A stretch of 64,000 bases of DNA. It comes from Zymoseptoria tritici IPO323 (lineage: Eukaryota > Ascomycota > Dothideomycetes > Mycosphaerellales > Mycosphaerellaceae). The stretch lies in the NCBI RefSeq assembly GCF_000219625.1, contig NC_018218.1, forward strand, positions 3,968,001 to 4,032,000. Reading direction: 5' to 3'. Below the pieces are notes generated by a model. It made no database searches. It was given only the letters and a program-made list of their open reading frames with translations, and had not been told where the DNA came from. Position 1 is the first letter of the stretch; every line of letters starts with the position of its first letter. Positions 11,101 through 20,140 of the stretch are shown one piece after another. The translations under genes were made by a program, and so were the position numbers.

Positions 11101-11389
11101 CGAACAGGCGCTTCGACCAAGCCCGAGCATGACTAGAAGGAAACCGATGGACGGAGCCAGCACGTCCCACACTCCAATCTCTGGAGAGGTCCTGGAACTC
11201 GACGCCAGTCCGACATGGGTGGGACCGGGAGCAGCATCAGCATCCGCGGTCAGAGCGCCCTCGATCGCGAGCAGGGCCGAAGAAGGACAGTCGATCAAGA
11301 CGAATCGCAAGGGGCTCTCCAGGATGAGGAAATTCGTGGCATCGGCTCAATCGATGTTGGGGTCGGCCGAAGCGGGCGATAAGCAGTGA
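8186..11389 (+). CDS. Large disordered fungal protein of unknown function
   Basis: I recognise no domain. The frame is open from 8040. The first ATG is at 8186 (1067 residues), with alternatives at 8390 and 8513; the Pro/Ser-rich text that looks truly coding starts near MFVSSTPPIQP (8513). Residues are dominated by Ser, Pro, Arg and Ala. A poly-Ala patch (QKAAAAAAGVANK) and a Lys run (GKKKKKGE) lie mid-protein. A more ordered, conserved-looking segment covers SMLLEDGFFPIEEIVYGTAK to MPPRLSFVEGELALCG, and another covers DAIDRVYQEALAIPRRRSDD to DNEFWFAGECEED. Near the C-terminus a unit of about 13 residues (PQRSELSRT) is duplicated in tandem. This could be a signalling or scaffold protein, but that is a guess. 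It may be the 3' part of the preceding gene. Confidence 0.7.
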   Translation: MPVLVECLATNGHYTSLSSTKRSSTLPEQAGSRATRVAPCVKVSSFVLRARTRGRPSKVAKRRPLNPSMAETTDDGTRWLPFSLTTLKSTTLKKRHSSRDSATPTTAPTMFVSSTPPIQPSTPPPVDDPFRPAPLRPKLRPESPGERASSTGVRTKAAAFRRSVHENSKSVAYNERTSSPYGSGSPQRAESPRSAPRTPLGTPPLPPPSGGIGYGSSTPRAPPPVAALPKAPTGNVEDVAFAARPRVAPTPPKPPPQPSTPPAAGDVDRARTRSPTSSPSRPARRAESPLRQILRFAQPDEGQAARLDERLYGLPDSADPSTVRKAESRDPGTQHTSTSTYPHISSPIPPLHPAPSNVQPSSLKPSPHLESSLNAAALHMQLRLATRDSTSTASSGAASTISLPNMISRAHTVPVGKSLSHATSLTSLRADKTGILGGASGSGSTSRPGSIRSVRTTASARSAKSRTGGHSRKNSGQSVDSRLTRKLKGNHSRYSMVSSVRVGLLAEQQAAQKAAAAAAGVANKRISGDYGVNKSSKQETPGKKKKKGETMSMLLEDGFFPIEEIVYGTAKETAKSKARYSSMAGFKFNMPPRLSFVEGELALCGQLAEEDEEDDDVVVGPPPSRRRSKARNSRRYGGRVSKMMLSQIEEGDAPDHAEAARRKSSSSGQRVSSGGGAVLNAIPEGLITGDNSRRPSSATTIVATHIKLRGGSVVTVSTPELSAWTLTVYLHGPIKLPKPTIMPRKNSVATLDPFQDAIDRVYQEALAIPRRRSDDAVVDEICDFFDDYGYDVLRFKDNEFWFAGECEEDMDADEMSAEDLLTPPVESMMPTPVEMMLANGVGKANGWPNEKVPPIENEETLRARGKARLWRKSADSSLEKAASAFATRRKSSAVVGNVFMAEAMKQRHMSAASATLPLLPAPETTMLAPLVTHAMSQDASYNRAPQRSELSRTASFSRSPQRSELSRTPSDNEQALRPSPSMTRRKPMDGASTSHTPISGEVLELDASPTWVGPGAASASAVRAPSIASRAEEGQSIKTNRKGLSRMRKFVASAQSMLGSAEAGDKQ

Positions 11390-12410
11390 AGTACGAAGTA
11401 ATGACGATTTGTCGAACGCGAGAGGTGTATGCTAGGATGGACGATCTGGACTCGGTGTTGTGCAGTTCCGGTCAATGCCGGTCGAGACTAGAGAGAAGAT
11501 CATTCAGCCCTACCCGGTCAGTGCCACAGGTTGATTGCAAGTGAATCTCCATAGTCCAGGCCCAGCTCGATGGACACCGATCGAATGGCACCTTACGCGT
11601 CATGTGGTGTCGAGAAGGACCTATCGGGTAGGTGATGCGATAGCAACCCATGGCCATGGCGGCCTCTTTGATCAGTCTGAGTGGCTTGATGGCGCCGTTC
11701 ATGCACGTCGTCGCATCCGTTGCGAACATTCGTCATTCGATGCTAGGGGGATTGCCTCAGGATCTTGCACTAGACAGGGCTTCTAGCGCGAACGATCTCC
11801 CCCCGGCGGAGTTCTCAAAGGGATGCCTGTAGCGACACAGTAGGGAGGCTGGTGGAGGACACGCTGGATCAGGCCAGATCAGGTAAGCAAGGCCTTGTCG
11901 AGGTCCTCGAGGATCAGGCGTGTGAAGTGCTGTCGATGTTTGGCTGATTTACAATCTCAAGTTGCTTGTACGGGGTAGGCGAGATGAGGTACAAGTTGAC
12001 AACCCTGCTCGCCATGCCTGCTGGTGTCAAAGTCCATCGACGAATCCTCGCCTTGTGTACCACTCCCCACGGCTGCCACGTCCGCCCATTGGCTGCCTCA
12101 CTATAAGCCATACCAGCACGCCGTCACGTTCGAGATCTGATCACACTCTGCCCAGGATGATGGATCCTTCCCTTCTTCCTTTGGGGCAATTGTTGCGCTG
12201 CGCTGGCACTCGTCTGCATCCCTCCCTCGGACATCTGTGCCATCTCCACTCGACTAATGAGGTACTGTACTGTACTCGACCGACGTCTCCTCTGCTGAAA
12301 CAACGCACATATAATCCTCGGTGCCGTCTCCGCCTCATTTCTTTTCCTTCTCGAACCATTCCTCTCACACTGTCATCCTCAGACATCACTCCACTCCAAC
12401 CATATACCGC
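11390..12410. other. Intergenic, about 1 kb
   Basis: 3' flank of one gene and promoter of the next, both on the plus strand. CT-rich tracts precede the downstream ATG at 12300-12400. No RNA gene or repeat recognised. Confidence 0.6.
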
Positions 12411-14498
12411 ATGGACATGGCTGATAGTAGCACTTTCTCCTCCTCCGCCGACACCGATCTGGACTTCTGGCCCACCTCGCAGCTGGACCCCGCTCTCTAC
12501 CAGAAACCGATATACTACTTCGCCAACGACGGCAACAACACGCCGCGCACCGCCCACACGGCTCACCCGCACTTCGATCCGGCTCTCGACGCTTTCAGGC
12601 CTTCTGTAGGAGACTCCATGGATCAGATTGGCTGACTCCACTAACAAGGAGCAGGAGCATGGCGCCAACGACGACCTCTCGCCCATCCCGATGACTCGAC
12701 TGGCCTCGCATGCCATCTCGACTGGACACCAACCATCTTCGAGCCAACCACGATACCTCGGCGACATCAACAGGCATGGCAAGCGAGACTTTCATCACAT
12801 CGACATGGAACACTCTCAAAGCTATACCTACGGCTCGACATCGACCCCGAACGCCAACTTCACGCATTATCCTACCACCCACGTCGACAACGTTCATGTC
12901 TATGAGCCCGCCGACTTTTGCTCCAAGCTCTCGAGCGATGCTGCGAGCAAAAAGCGGCGAGTAGATGACGGCCGCCGTGCTGAGAGCGAGCTCTCGTCCG
13001 GCCCAGCCCCCCGGGCATCATGCAGTCCGAGGACGAGTATGATCACGACGGCACACCTGTCACCGCCGCCTTCTTCCTTCACTATCACAGATAGTGAACA
13101 GATGAGTCGGCAGTGTAGTCTGACCAGTGCTTCTTCGGTCTGCACTGATGCTCACGACATGATGCGCGTTGAGTCCAGCTTCTTGTCTGCTTCCCCTCTC
13201 TACCCCGTCGACTCTTCTTTCTTGTCCTCTTCACAACAACCGATAGGAAAAACGACCGGTAGCTCGCCGGCAGTCGGTATTGTGGATGATGGTGTCGACC
13301 ATCATCTTCTAGGCAATATGGGCTATGGCTTTGTTGATGAGAATTTTTCCTTTTCTGTTCCTGCTCTCTCTGGTCAAGAAATATTTCGCACCGCGGAGAT
13401 GAGTCGGAGTCATTCAACTGACAGCAACTGCCCGTCCGAGTCGTCGGAGATCAAGCTCTCCCAGCGACGACGCAAGCATATCGAGAATGCGCGCCAGTCA
13501 ATTGCTCCAAAACGTCTTCCAGAAGTAAGTTGAAAGAGATCAGGGCTTTCATAATCATCATCTCGCCCGCGGCCTTTTTCTCTGTCTCTAACGTATCTCA
13601 GCGCTTGCCTACCACGACGGCCAAGGCTACTGTATCAAAACCGGAATCGCGCCAATCCGCGACGGCAAAACCGACCACCGACTCGGGGACCAAACAAGCC
13701 ATTTCCAAAACCCCCTACGTTCGCCCGACACATGCCAAACTGCATTGCGAGCACTGCGACGACTTTCCTCTTGGTTTCCGCGGCGAACATGAACTACGTC
13801 GGCACCATGATCGCGCCCACGCCCGTCTACGTCGGGTTTGGGTGTGCGTCGACCCGTCGGTCGACCCATCCTCGTCGACTCACAGCTCGTCAGGAGCGTC
13901 GAAGGAAGAGGATCATGCACCGCGTCCGACTAAGCCTCTGTCCTCGTGCAAACAGTGCAAACAACGCAAGACGTACAACGTGTACTACAACGCCGCAGCA
14001 CACCTACGACGAGCACACTTCTGTCCACGGAAACGTGGTCGGCGTGCAAAAGGCCAGGAAGTGAGGGAGCGCAGAGCAGGCAAGGCGGGTGGAGATTGGC
14101 CCAAGATTGAGTGGTTGAAGAAGGAGGGATGGCTGAAGGAGGTCGTGGTCGATGAACGCCAGCGGGAACTGGTGGCAGGCGAGAGTCACGTCGACGATGC
14201 TGAAGTATCGACTCCAACGGACGGTTTCGAAGTCATGAAGACGGACTCTGCGCGCACGCATCACCCCGAGCCTGCGACATATCTCCCTTCTCATCACGAG
14301 GCTTTCGCGGCGCATCCACTCGCCCTTCACTCGCCCTTTGACGGCATCGCCTATACCTACGACTCGAACCCGGCGTTGCAGTCGATGCATTGGCCGCCGC
14401 AAGCCGTCACTGGGTACCACACCGCGCCGATGATGCAGCACACTGTCTCTGCGCCCGCGACCTACCCAGGTCCGGCCTATCATGCTCACTGGCAATGA
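12411..14498 (+). CDS. C2H2-type zinc-finger transcription regulator
   Basis: Probable nuclear DNA-binding regulator of 653 residues. Exons are 12411-12605, 12655-13524 and 13602-14498. Intron 1 is 49 nt (GTAGGA, branch CACTAAC, CAG) and intron 2 is 77 nt (GTAAGT, branch CTCTAAC, CAG); both are phase 0. The long N-terminal half is Ser/Thr-rich with a possible nuclear signal (SKKRRVDD). The DNA-binding part follows exon 3's start. Finger 1 reads LHCEHCDDFPLGFRGEHE then LRRHHDRAH. A second cysteine pair, SCKQCKQRKTYNVYYN, continues into AAAHLRRAHF. This pattern is seen in a large group of fungal C2H2 proteins (DUF7896-type, to my knowledge). A basic stretch (RKRGRRAKGQ) follows, and the C-terminus is Pro/His-rich. 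Targets are unknown. Confidence 0.88.
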
Positions 14499-15381
14499 GG
14501 AGGTTTCAACTTGTGTAGACTCGGCTGGACCTTGTCTGTGGTATGATTTCCGGAGGCTTCGGCGTTGAAATTTGCCTTGTCTTTCGAGGCTGTATATATG
14601 TATCACTACCTACACATTGATAATGGCTTGAATCGGATATCGACTTACCAGCTCTTGTCTCTTTTCTTCTCAAGCTGAGTCACTCTCAATGCTCATGGAA
14701 TAAGATCTCTTCGCTTTGCATTCTCGTCGATAATGATTGGCCAACGACGGGATGACGCTAGCTGATGTCCGTAAAATTAAATACCCACAACTTTCACCAC
14801 CTATTTACCCCGCGCCGAAAATCCTTAAAGTCCGGAGGCCTGAGGCTTGATACATCTGTCATTCTGTACGTCCAACGAACGAGAGGCCTTAATTGGCTCG
14901 CTAACGTTGAGAGCTAACGGATGTTCTTTCTTCTCACCCCGAGCTCAAAAATGAAAAGTCCGAATTCGAGGAGATCGCGTTTAATTGCTGTCGATTGTGT
15001 TGGGTGTTTCCTTATCGATAACGAACCGTCAAGTCCAAAAGTGATGGAAATGTTCCGCACCACTTATTGCAGTATTCGCTGAAGACTGCTCAGCTTCACT
15101 CTCGAGTGCAGTCAATACCTCGCCCTCATTTGTTTCAACATTGAGTACCCAATTCTGCGGGTCGCTACGAATTGTGGAAAGGCAAGGAGCGCGGTGTTCG
15201 CTGACCAATCATTGGGAAGTGATTCATATCAAGGCCTATCAATTTCTGACCTCCCGTACATCCTCATGTTGTACTGTTCTATAGTTACTCCAATCGCTCG
15301 CTCTCTTATGCCGGGGTATCATCGCCAAAAAATCAAAGCTCCAAAAACAATCAAGAAACGCAAATTCCCTCGCTCTCCTCC
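14499..15381. other. Intergenic between convergent genes
   Basis: This stretch is AT-richer than its surroundings. It contains no supportable gene, and no repeat was recognised. Confidence 0.6.
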
Positions 15382-16554
15382 TCACAACTCATCATCCACA
15401 CTCTCGCCTCCACCACTTGCACCCCTTCTGAATTCAGCCACGATACCTCTCAGTACCTCCCTCTCCCCCTCCAATCCCACCACCCGTTCCTCCAACTCCG
15501 CGATCCTCCTCTCCTTCCCTTGTAGCGCCGCGCGAGCAATCTCCCGACCTTTGATGACGCCCTGATACCGAAGGTCGTGGTTGGCGAGAATGTCATGGAT
15601 GGCAGAGATTTTGTCCGCAGGAAGGCTGGAAAGGAGGGGGAGGACTTGGGTTGTCAGGAAAGGCGTTGTGGATGGCGAGGCGGTTGTATGTAGGGAGGGC
15701 GCTTGAGTCGGTTCGTGATTGAAGTGGGGTCTTTCAAGTGGTAGGATCTTGGCCTGTGTTCCTCTTTCGATGTCCATGGAGGAGTGGTGGCCGATAGTGG
15801 AGCTGCTGGCCTGTCGAAGTGATTGTGTTGGCGGCTTTGACGGCGTGCCAAAGTACTCTCCCAAGGACTTCTGCGCTGAGCTGCTCGGAGTCGACATGCT
15901 GGCCGTAGACTCGGTAAGCCACGGTAACGTCCTCGAAGTCCGACCAGTCGTGCCCGGCGTTGCGTACACGCCTGTCTTGACAGCTTTGTGTGGTGTCTCG
16001 AGGCTGTCCGCAACACGAGCCAGCTCTGCTTCCTCCTTGCCGTCCAGATCCCAGTCATCATCGCTGATGTCCAAATTCGCCTGATGTGACGTTCTCTTTC
16101 CTCCAGTCCTGACAGGTGAAGGCGACGGCGTTGGCGTCGGTGAATCCTCCCTCACCACGACATGTCTCTTCGCTTCCACACCTCTTCCAGCAGCCCATCC
16201 TTCCTGTTGCGCTCCCGCCGTGTCCCTCACTGGTTCATTCCGACTGTTGCTCAACACCGCTGCCGCCTCTCTTGGCTGCGCGTCTTCGTTCCAGAGGAAA
16301 AAGTCACAGCGTTTCGGCTCCGTTTCCTGACATGTGTAGAAGAAACGACCTTTGTTCGCGCCCTCTTTCTTTACCTGAAAGCGCACGGCGGGTAGTCGCG
16401 GTGTACAATTACACAGCCAGGATCCGTTCTCGAAGAGGCCTTTTGGCTGTGTGCTTTTGCCAAATCCTCCTCGTCCACGACCACGTCCTCGGGACTTCCC
16501 TCGTCCTGCCCATTCCCCTCCACGGTTGCTGCTGGTAAAGCGACCTCGTTGCAT
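15382..16554 (-). CDS. GRF-type zinc-finger protein with RGG-like N-terminus
   Basis: Single exon of 390 residues from an ATG at 16554. Residues 1-32 are Gly/Arg-rich (RGKSRGRGRGRGG), typical of nucleic-acid-binding tails. A GRF zinc finger follows at about 46-90, with Cys48, Cys50, Cys75 and Cys83 in the C-x-C-x24-C-x7-C pattern and the aromatic core GRFFYTCQ and CDFFLWNED. In this family the finger binds single-stranded nucleic acid (as in APE2, TOP3A and NEIL3). Here no catalytic domain follows. The middle is disordered, and the last 60 residues form a predicted coiled coil (GKERRIAELEERVVGLEGER). The role is unknown; nucleic-acid binding in the nucleus is inferred from the finger and tail. 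Confidence 0.88.
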   Translation of the reverse strand: MQRGRFTSSNRGGEWAGRGKSRGRGRGRGGFGKSTQPKGLFENGSWLCNCTPRLPAVRFQVKKEGANKGRFFYTCQETEPKRCDFFLWNEDAQPREAAAVLSNSRNEPVRDTAGAQQEGWAAGRGVEAKRHVVVREDSPTPTPSPSPVRTGGKRTSHQANLDISDDDWDLDGKEEAELARVADSLETPHKAVKTGVYATPGTTGRTSRTLPWLTESTASMSTPSSSAQKSLGEYFGTPSKPPTQSLRQASSSTIGHHSSMDIERGTQAKILPLERPHFNHEPTQAPSLHTTASPSTTPFLTTQVLPLLSSLPADKISAIHDILANHDLRYQGVIKGREIARAALQGKERRIAELEERVVGLEGEREVLRGIVAEFRRGASGGGESVDDEL

Positions 16555-16989
16555 GTTTGGCAGTTGCGAAGCGTTGAGGGTATTGTTGAGATTGATGCGC
16601 TGCGACCGTTCAGGTCGCAGCCGAGTTGGGTTGACGAAGGAACAAAGCGACGTCTTGAATCATGATTGAAGCATGGCTGGGAGCCTAAATATGCTAGCGC
16701 CCTACCTTAAATGTCGCGCTATCACTTTACGGAAAGATCAGGAAGGTACCTTAAGGTCCGTCTACGAAGCTGGATTTACTATCTGTTTCATACCTACATC
16801 GATATAGAGTAGCCCGCAGTTCTGCTGTCCAAGTGAGTAGCTCGAAGGCGGCGTCGATGTTCTCGAAGCGAGACCCACTGCAGGATGCAGCTGCCACGGT
16901 GGACTGCCCACTTCAGCTTGCACTATTTGCAGTACAACGGGTGAGACCCAGAGCAGATTCGCGGGCTCTCGAGACATCGTATTCACAAC
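16555..16989. other. Divergent intergenic region
   Basis: Shared upstream region of the GRF gene (-) and the HET gene (+). No distinct element recognised. Confidence 0.6.
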
Positions 16990-18150
16990 ATGCGACTTTT
17001 GCACGCAAAGACACTCGACTTTCACGAGTTCGCCTCGCTCGAGACTGCGCCTCCGTATATAATCACCTCCCACCGATGGCTCGATGGCGAAGTCAGCTAC
17101 CAAGAAGTTCTACGCCGGAAGAATGATGCTTTGGTGGATAAGAAACCAGGGATGCAGAAGATCAAGAAGTTTTGTGGCTTTGTCAAGGAATGGCAGGCTC
17201 ACATCAACCAGCGCCTTGGTCCAGCAACGATCTCTGGTCAACCGCCCACTGTTCCAGAATTCATCTGGATAGACACCTGCTGCATCGACAAGCGGAGCTC
17301 GGCAGAGCTGCAAGAGACAATCACCACTATGCATCAATACTATGCGAAGGCCTGGTGTTGTATAGCCTACCTTCACGACGTCCAGACTCGAGAATGCAGC
17401 CCTCTCGCGGTCCTGCAAAGCTTCAAAGAGAGCGTCTGGTTCACAAGAGGATGGACTCTCCAGGAGCTACTTGCGCCAAAATGTGTCATGTCCGCCGACA
17501 GGGACTGGAAGGTCTTCGGACATAAATCACCGCTTGAACCTTTGATGTTCGATGAGAGTACGGCCGTTGACGCGTACTACTTGAAGATGCCTCTCAATCA
17601 GTGGAACTCTCAGGCGAGTGGCATTGACGAGGCCATCCTGTGGGACTATGACAAAGCTCAGAGTGTCAGTTTCAAAGACCGTCTGGCGTGGATGAACAAG
17701 AGAACGACCACCAGAGCCGAGGACCGAGCTTACTGCATGCTTGGACTGTGCGAGGTATACATTCCTCTCATGTATGGGGAGGGACTCAATGCCATGAAGC
17801 GACTTTACAAAGAGATAGGTCTTCCCGTCACATCGATCAGTAGTTTTTGTGTCCAAACTGGTCCGACCACGAAACAAGGAAGCACGGCTGAGCTCAAAAA
17901 TCGGACGCCGTCCGAGCAGTCGGGAGCGAATTGCCAAGAATGTACCAAGCGGAGCGTGACGTGCTCCGGAGATCAGCCTCGATGCACGAGGTGCGTTAGA
18001 AAAGGAGTGTCGTGCTGGTATGGACCGGATCGGAGCAAAGGCTCAGACAAAAGCGACAGCCCAGATAGGAGCAAAGGATCGTCGAAACGACGGCAACGAC
18101 CGCATAGTGCTCTTACGCAGTTTTTCTCGCGGGATCAGGCGCTACGATGA
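16990..18150 (+). CDS. HET-domain protein with C-terminal Zn2Cys6 cluster
   Basis: Single exon of 386 residues. The start MRLLHAKTLDFHEF is the usual opening of fungal HET proteins. The heterokaryon-incompatibility domain spans about residues 20-270. Its blocks are YIITSHRWLDGEVSYQE (23-39), FIWIDTCCIDKRSSAELQE (91-109), WFTRGWTLQELLAP (150-163) and RTTTRAEDRAYCMLGLCEV, then MYGEGLNAMKRL. In known members this domain triggers cell death on non-self recognition. Instead of NACHT or repeat domains, the C-terminus carries a binuclear zinc cluster. Cys315, 318, 325, 332, 335 and 342 fit C-x2-C-x6-C-x6-C-x2-C-x6-C exactly. A duplicated, basic SDSPDRSKGSSKRRQR-type tail follows. The fusion is one uninterrupted frame. 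Function as a DNA-binding or zinc-sensing HET protein is inference; an assembly or frameshift error joining two genes is possible but not suggested by the sequence. Confidence 0.9.
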   Translation: MRLLHAKTLDFHEFASLETAPPYIITSHRWLDGEVSYQEVLRRKNDALVDKKPGMQKIKKFCGFVKEWQAHINQRLGPATISGQPPTVPEFIWIDTCCIDKRSSAELQETITTMHQYYAKAWCCIAYLHDVQTRECSPLAVLQSFKESVWFTRGWTLQELLAPKCVMSADRDWKVFGHKSPLEPLMFDESTAVDAYYLKMPLNQWNSQASGIDEAILWDYDKAQSVSFKDRLAWMNKRTTTRAEDRAYCMLGLCEVYIPLMYGEGLNAMKRLYKEIGLPVTSISSFCVQTGPTTKQGSTAELKNRTPSEQSGANCQECTKRSVTCSGDQPRCTRCVRKGVSCWYGPDRSKGSDKSDSPDRSKGSSKRRQRPHSALTQFFSRDQALR

Positions 18151-18377
18151 TGCGGACGGTCACTTGAGGACCCCTGGGAGATGGCGCATGGTGTGTGCGG
18201 AGAATAGCACGCTATGGTTGGCATGTGCTGAGTATAAGAGCAAGGCTGCGCACGAGAAGACATCTTCACAGCGGTCAGACACCGTCGCCAAGCTGACCAA
18301 AGCGCACAGAGGCGACCGTAGCTTTCACCGCATCGCATCGCAGCGTCTTCGATTCGGCTCTCTTGACTTATAGCCCC

Positions 18378-19597
18378 TCAGTCCTCCACACTCTTCCCAA
18401 CCGCCTCCGGGTCCTTCGCAGACTGATCCTGCGTCTTCTCTACCACACCGTCTTCGTGCACGGCAGTCTTCTGTGCAGATGGCTCATCATCAACGATCTT
18501 CAACCCTTCGACGCCTTTCGTCGTGGGTCTCTCTTCCTGATCTTGTCCATCTTCCTTCACCACCTCATCGTCCTCGCCTTCCACCTCAGCGAGCGAATTC
18601 TGACTCTCGACCTGCATAATCTCCTCTGGTGTCGCTTCGATGATCTGACTTCCGCGATGCTGCCTCTTCCTCTTCTTCTCTTCCTCCTCTGCCGTCGATG
18701 GAGACTCATCGCCCTTGAATTTTATCGTACGGGACGTTGGGGATGTGATCGTCTTCTCCGCAATGTCCTTCTCTGCTGCCATGTCCGTTGCAATCGTGAT
18801 GCTTGCCTTCTTCCCCTCAATCGATGAGTCTAAGGTCTCCGGCACGACCTCTGCGTCCTCCACATGCAAGTCGTCTGTCTTGGACTCGTCCAGCTTTGCA
18901 TCCTCTACCTTGGTGTCCTCCGCCTTCGCCTTTTCCCTCTCCTCGGCGGCCTTCTCCTTCTTGGCTTTTTGTATTGCCGCAATCTCCGCAGCACCTGGTA
19001 ATGCAATCCTCTCCCTCTCCGTGCCCTTATCCGCCGCCTTCTTCTCCTCTGCCGCCGCCCTCGCAGCAGCGACGGGGCCAGCGTTATGGGACAGCGGTGG
19101 AGCCGTATTGACGCCAACAGGACCACCGGCAGGCGCAGGAGCGTTGTGAGCGGGTACAGGTCCAATGTTCTCCTTCAGCTCGCCAAATTCGTTCCATTCC
19201 TCGACTTCGTCAATGTCCTATTGTTTCAACACCAACGTCAGCCACTTGCATTCCCCATTGACTCTGAAGGGCCAGCGAAAACTCCCCCCCCCCGCTTGTA
19301 ATCTGTACTTCCACACGCACATACACCAATGATATATCCCTCCTTCACCAACCCGGGCAACTTCTTCTTCGCTCCTCCCCGTCTCTGCCATAGCCTCCTC
19401 GCCTGCTCGTCCGTTGCGAGATCGATCGCTTGGAAGGGAATTCGGTTCGCTTTGAGGATCGTTTCCATACGGGAGGTCGCGGTGATTATGTGCGAGGATC
19501 CGGCGGTGAGGGAAGTGTATAGGAAGAGACGTGGGTCTTTTTCGAGGGCACGGAGATTGTGAGGGTCGGAGGATGTGGGTGGAGCTGGGTCGGCCAT
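18378..19597 (-). CDS. SH3BGR/thioredoxin-fold protein with long charged tail
   Basis: Two exons, 19597-19325 and 19217-18378, separated by a 107-nt intron (GTATGT to AATAG) with a run of about 10 G on the coding strand. The product has 371 residues. Residues 15-115 match the SH3-binding glutamic-acid-rich, glutaredoxin-like fold: LFLYTSLTAGSSHIITATSR, then ILKANRIPFQAIDLATDEQA, KKKLPGLVKEGYIIG and DIDEVEEWNEFGELKENIG across the intron. No CxxC redox motif is present, as expected for this group. The remainder is an Ala/Lys/Glu-rich charged helix (IQKAKKEKAAEEREKAKAED) and an acidic, disordered C-terminus. The start is the ATG directly before ADPAPPTS; an upstream extension of the frame contains a hydrophobic stretch but looks like UTR. 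The cellular role of fungal members is not established. Confidence 0.87.
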
Positions 19598-20140
19598 GGT
19601 GGTGGTGACGGGCGGAGGGTGTCGTTGGAAGAGCGTGGGAGAACGCTCGTATGGAGCGAGGTGTCTAATCAAGGCGTGCAGATGTATGGATGGTACGAGC
19701 AACGTAAAGGACAGGAGCAAGGCCGAGTAAGGAGAGCAGGAGAAGGTGAGGTGCCTTCCTAGTTCGGTGTCATAGCTCCATGCTAGTTTCGAGCTACCAT
19801 GAAGGAGCGCACCAAGCACATGAACAACTACATCATAAGGGGTCTCGCCGATCTATCTAAAGTTGACAGACAAGTGCGTATATTTTGTGGCATTGAATAA
19901 AGGTTCTCGTGGCATATCTGCATAGCTCTATCGAAATCTCCTTCGAAGCTCGTCCTGTGGTCATTACCACATGAAGCATCGGACGCACGCGCGCTCGCCA
20001 AATTAACAGGAAACAAAAGAAAACCTGTACATGGTCGCAGTTCAGCTCGAAGTCAAAACTGCAACAGCCATAGTGGGGAAATCGCTCCCTGGGTATCTAT
20101 TCCTCATGCACGGTCGTAATATTCAGCCAAAGTCGCTCCA
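19598..20140. other. Intergenic
   Basis: Upstream of the SH3BGR-type gene and downstream of the next minus-strand gene. No feature seen. Confidence 0.55.
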
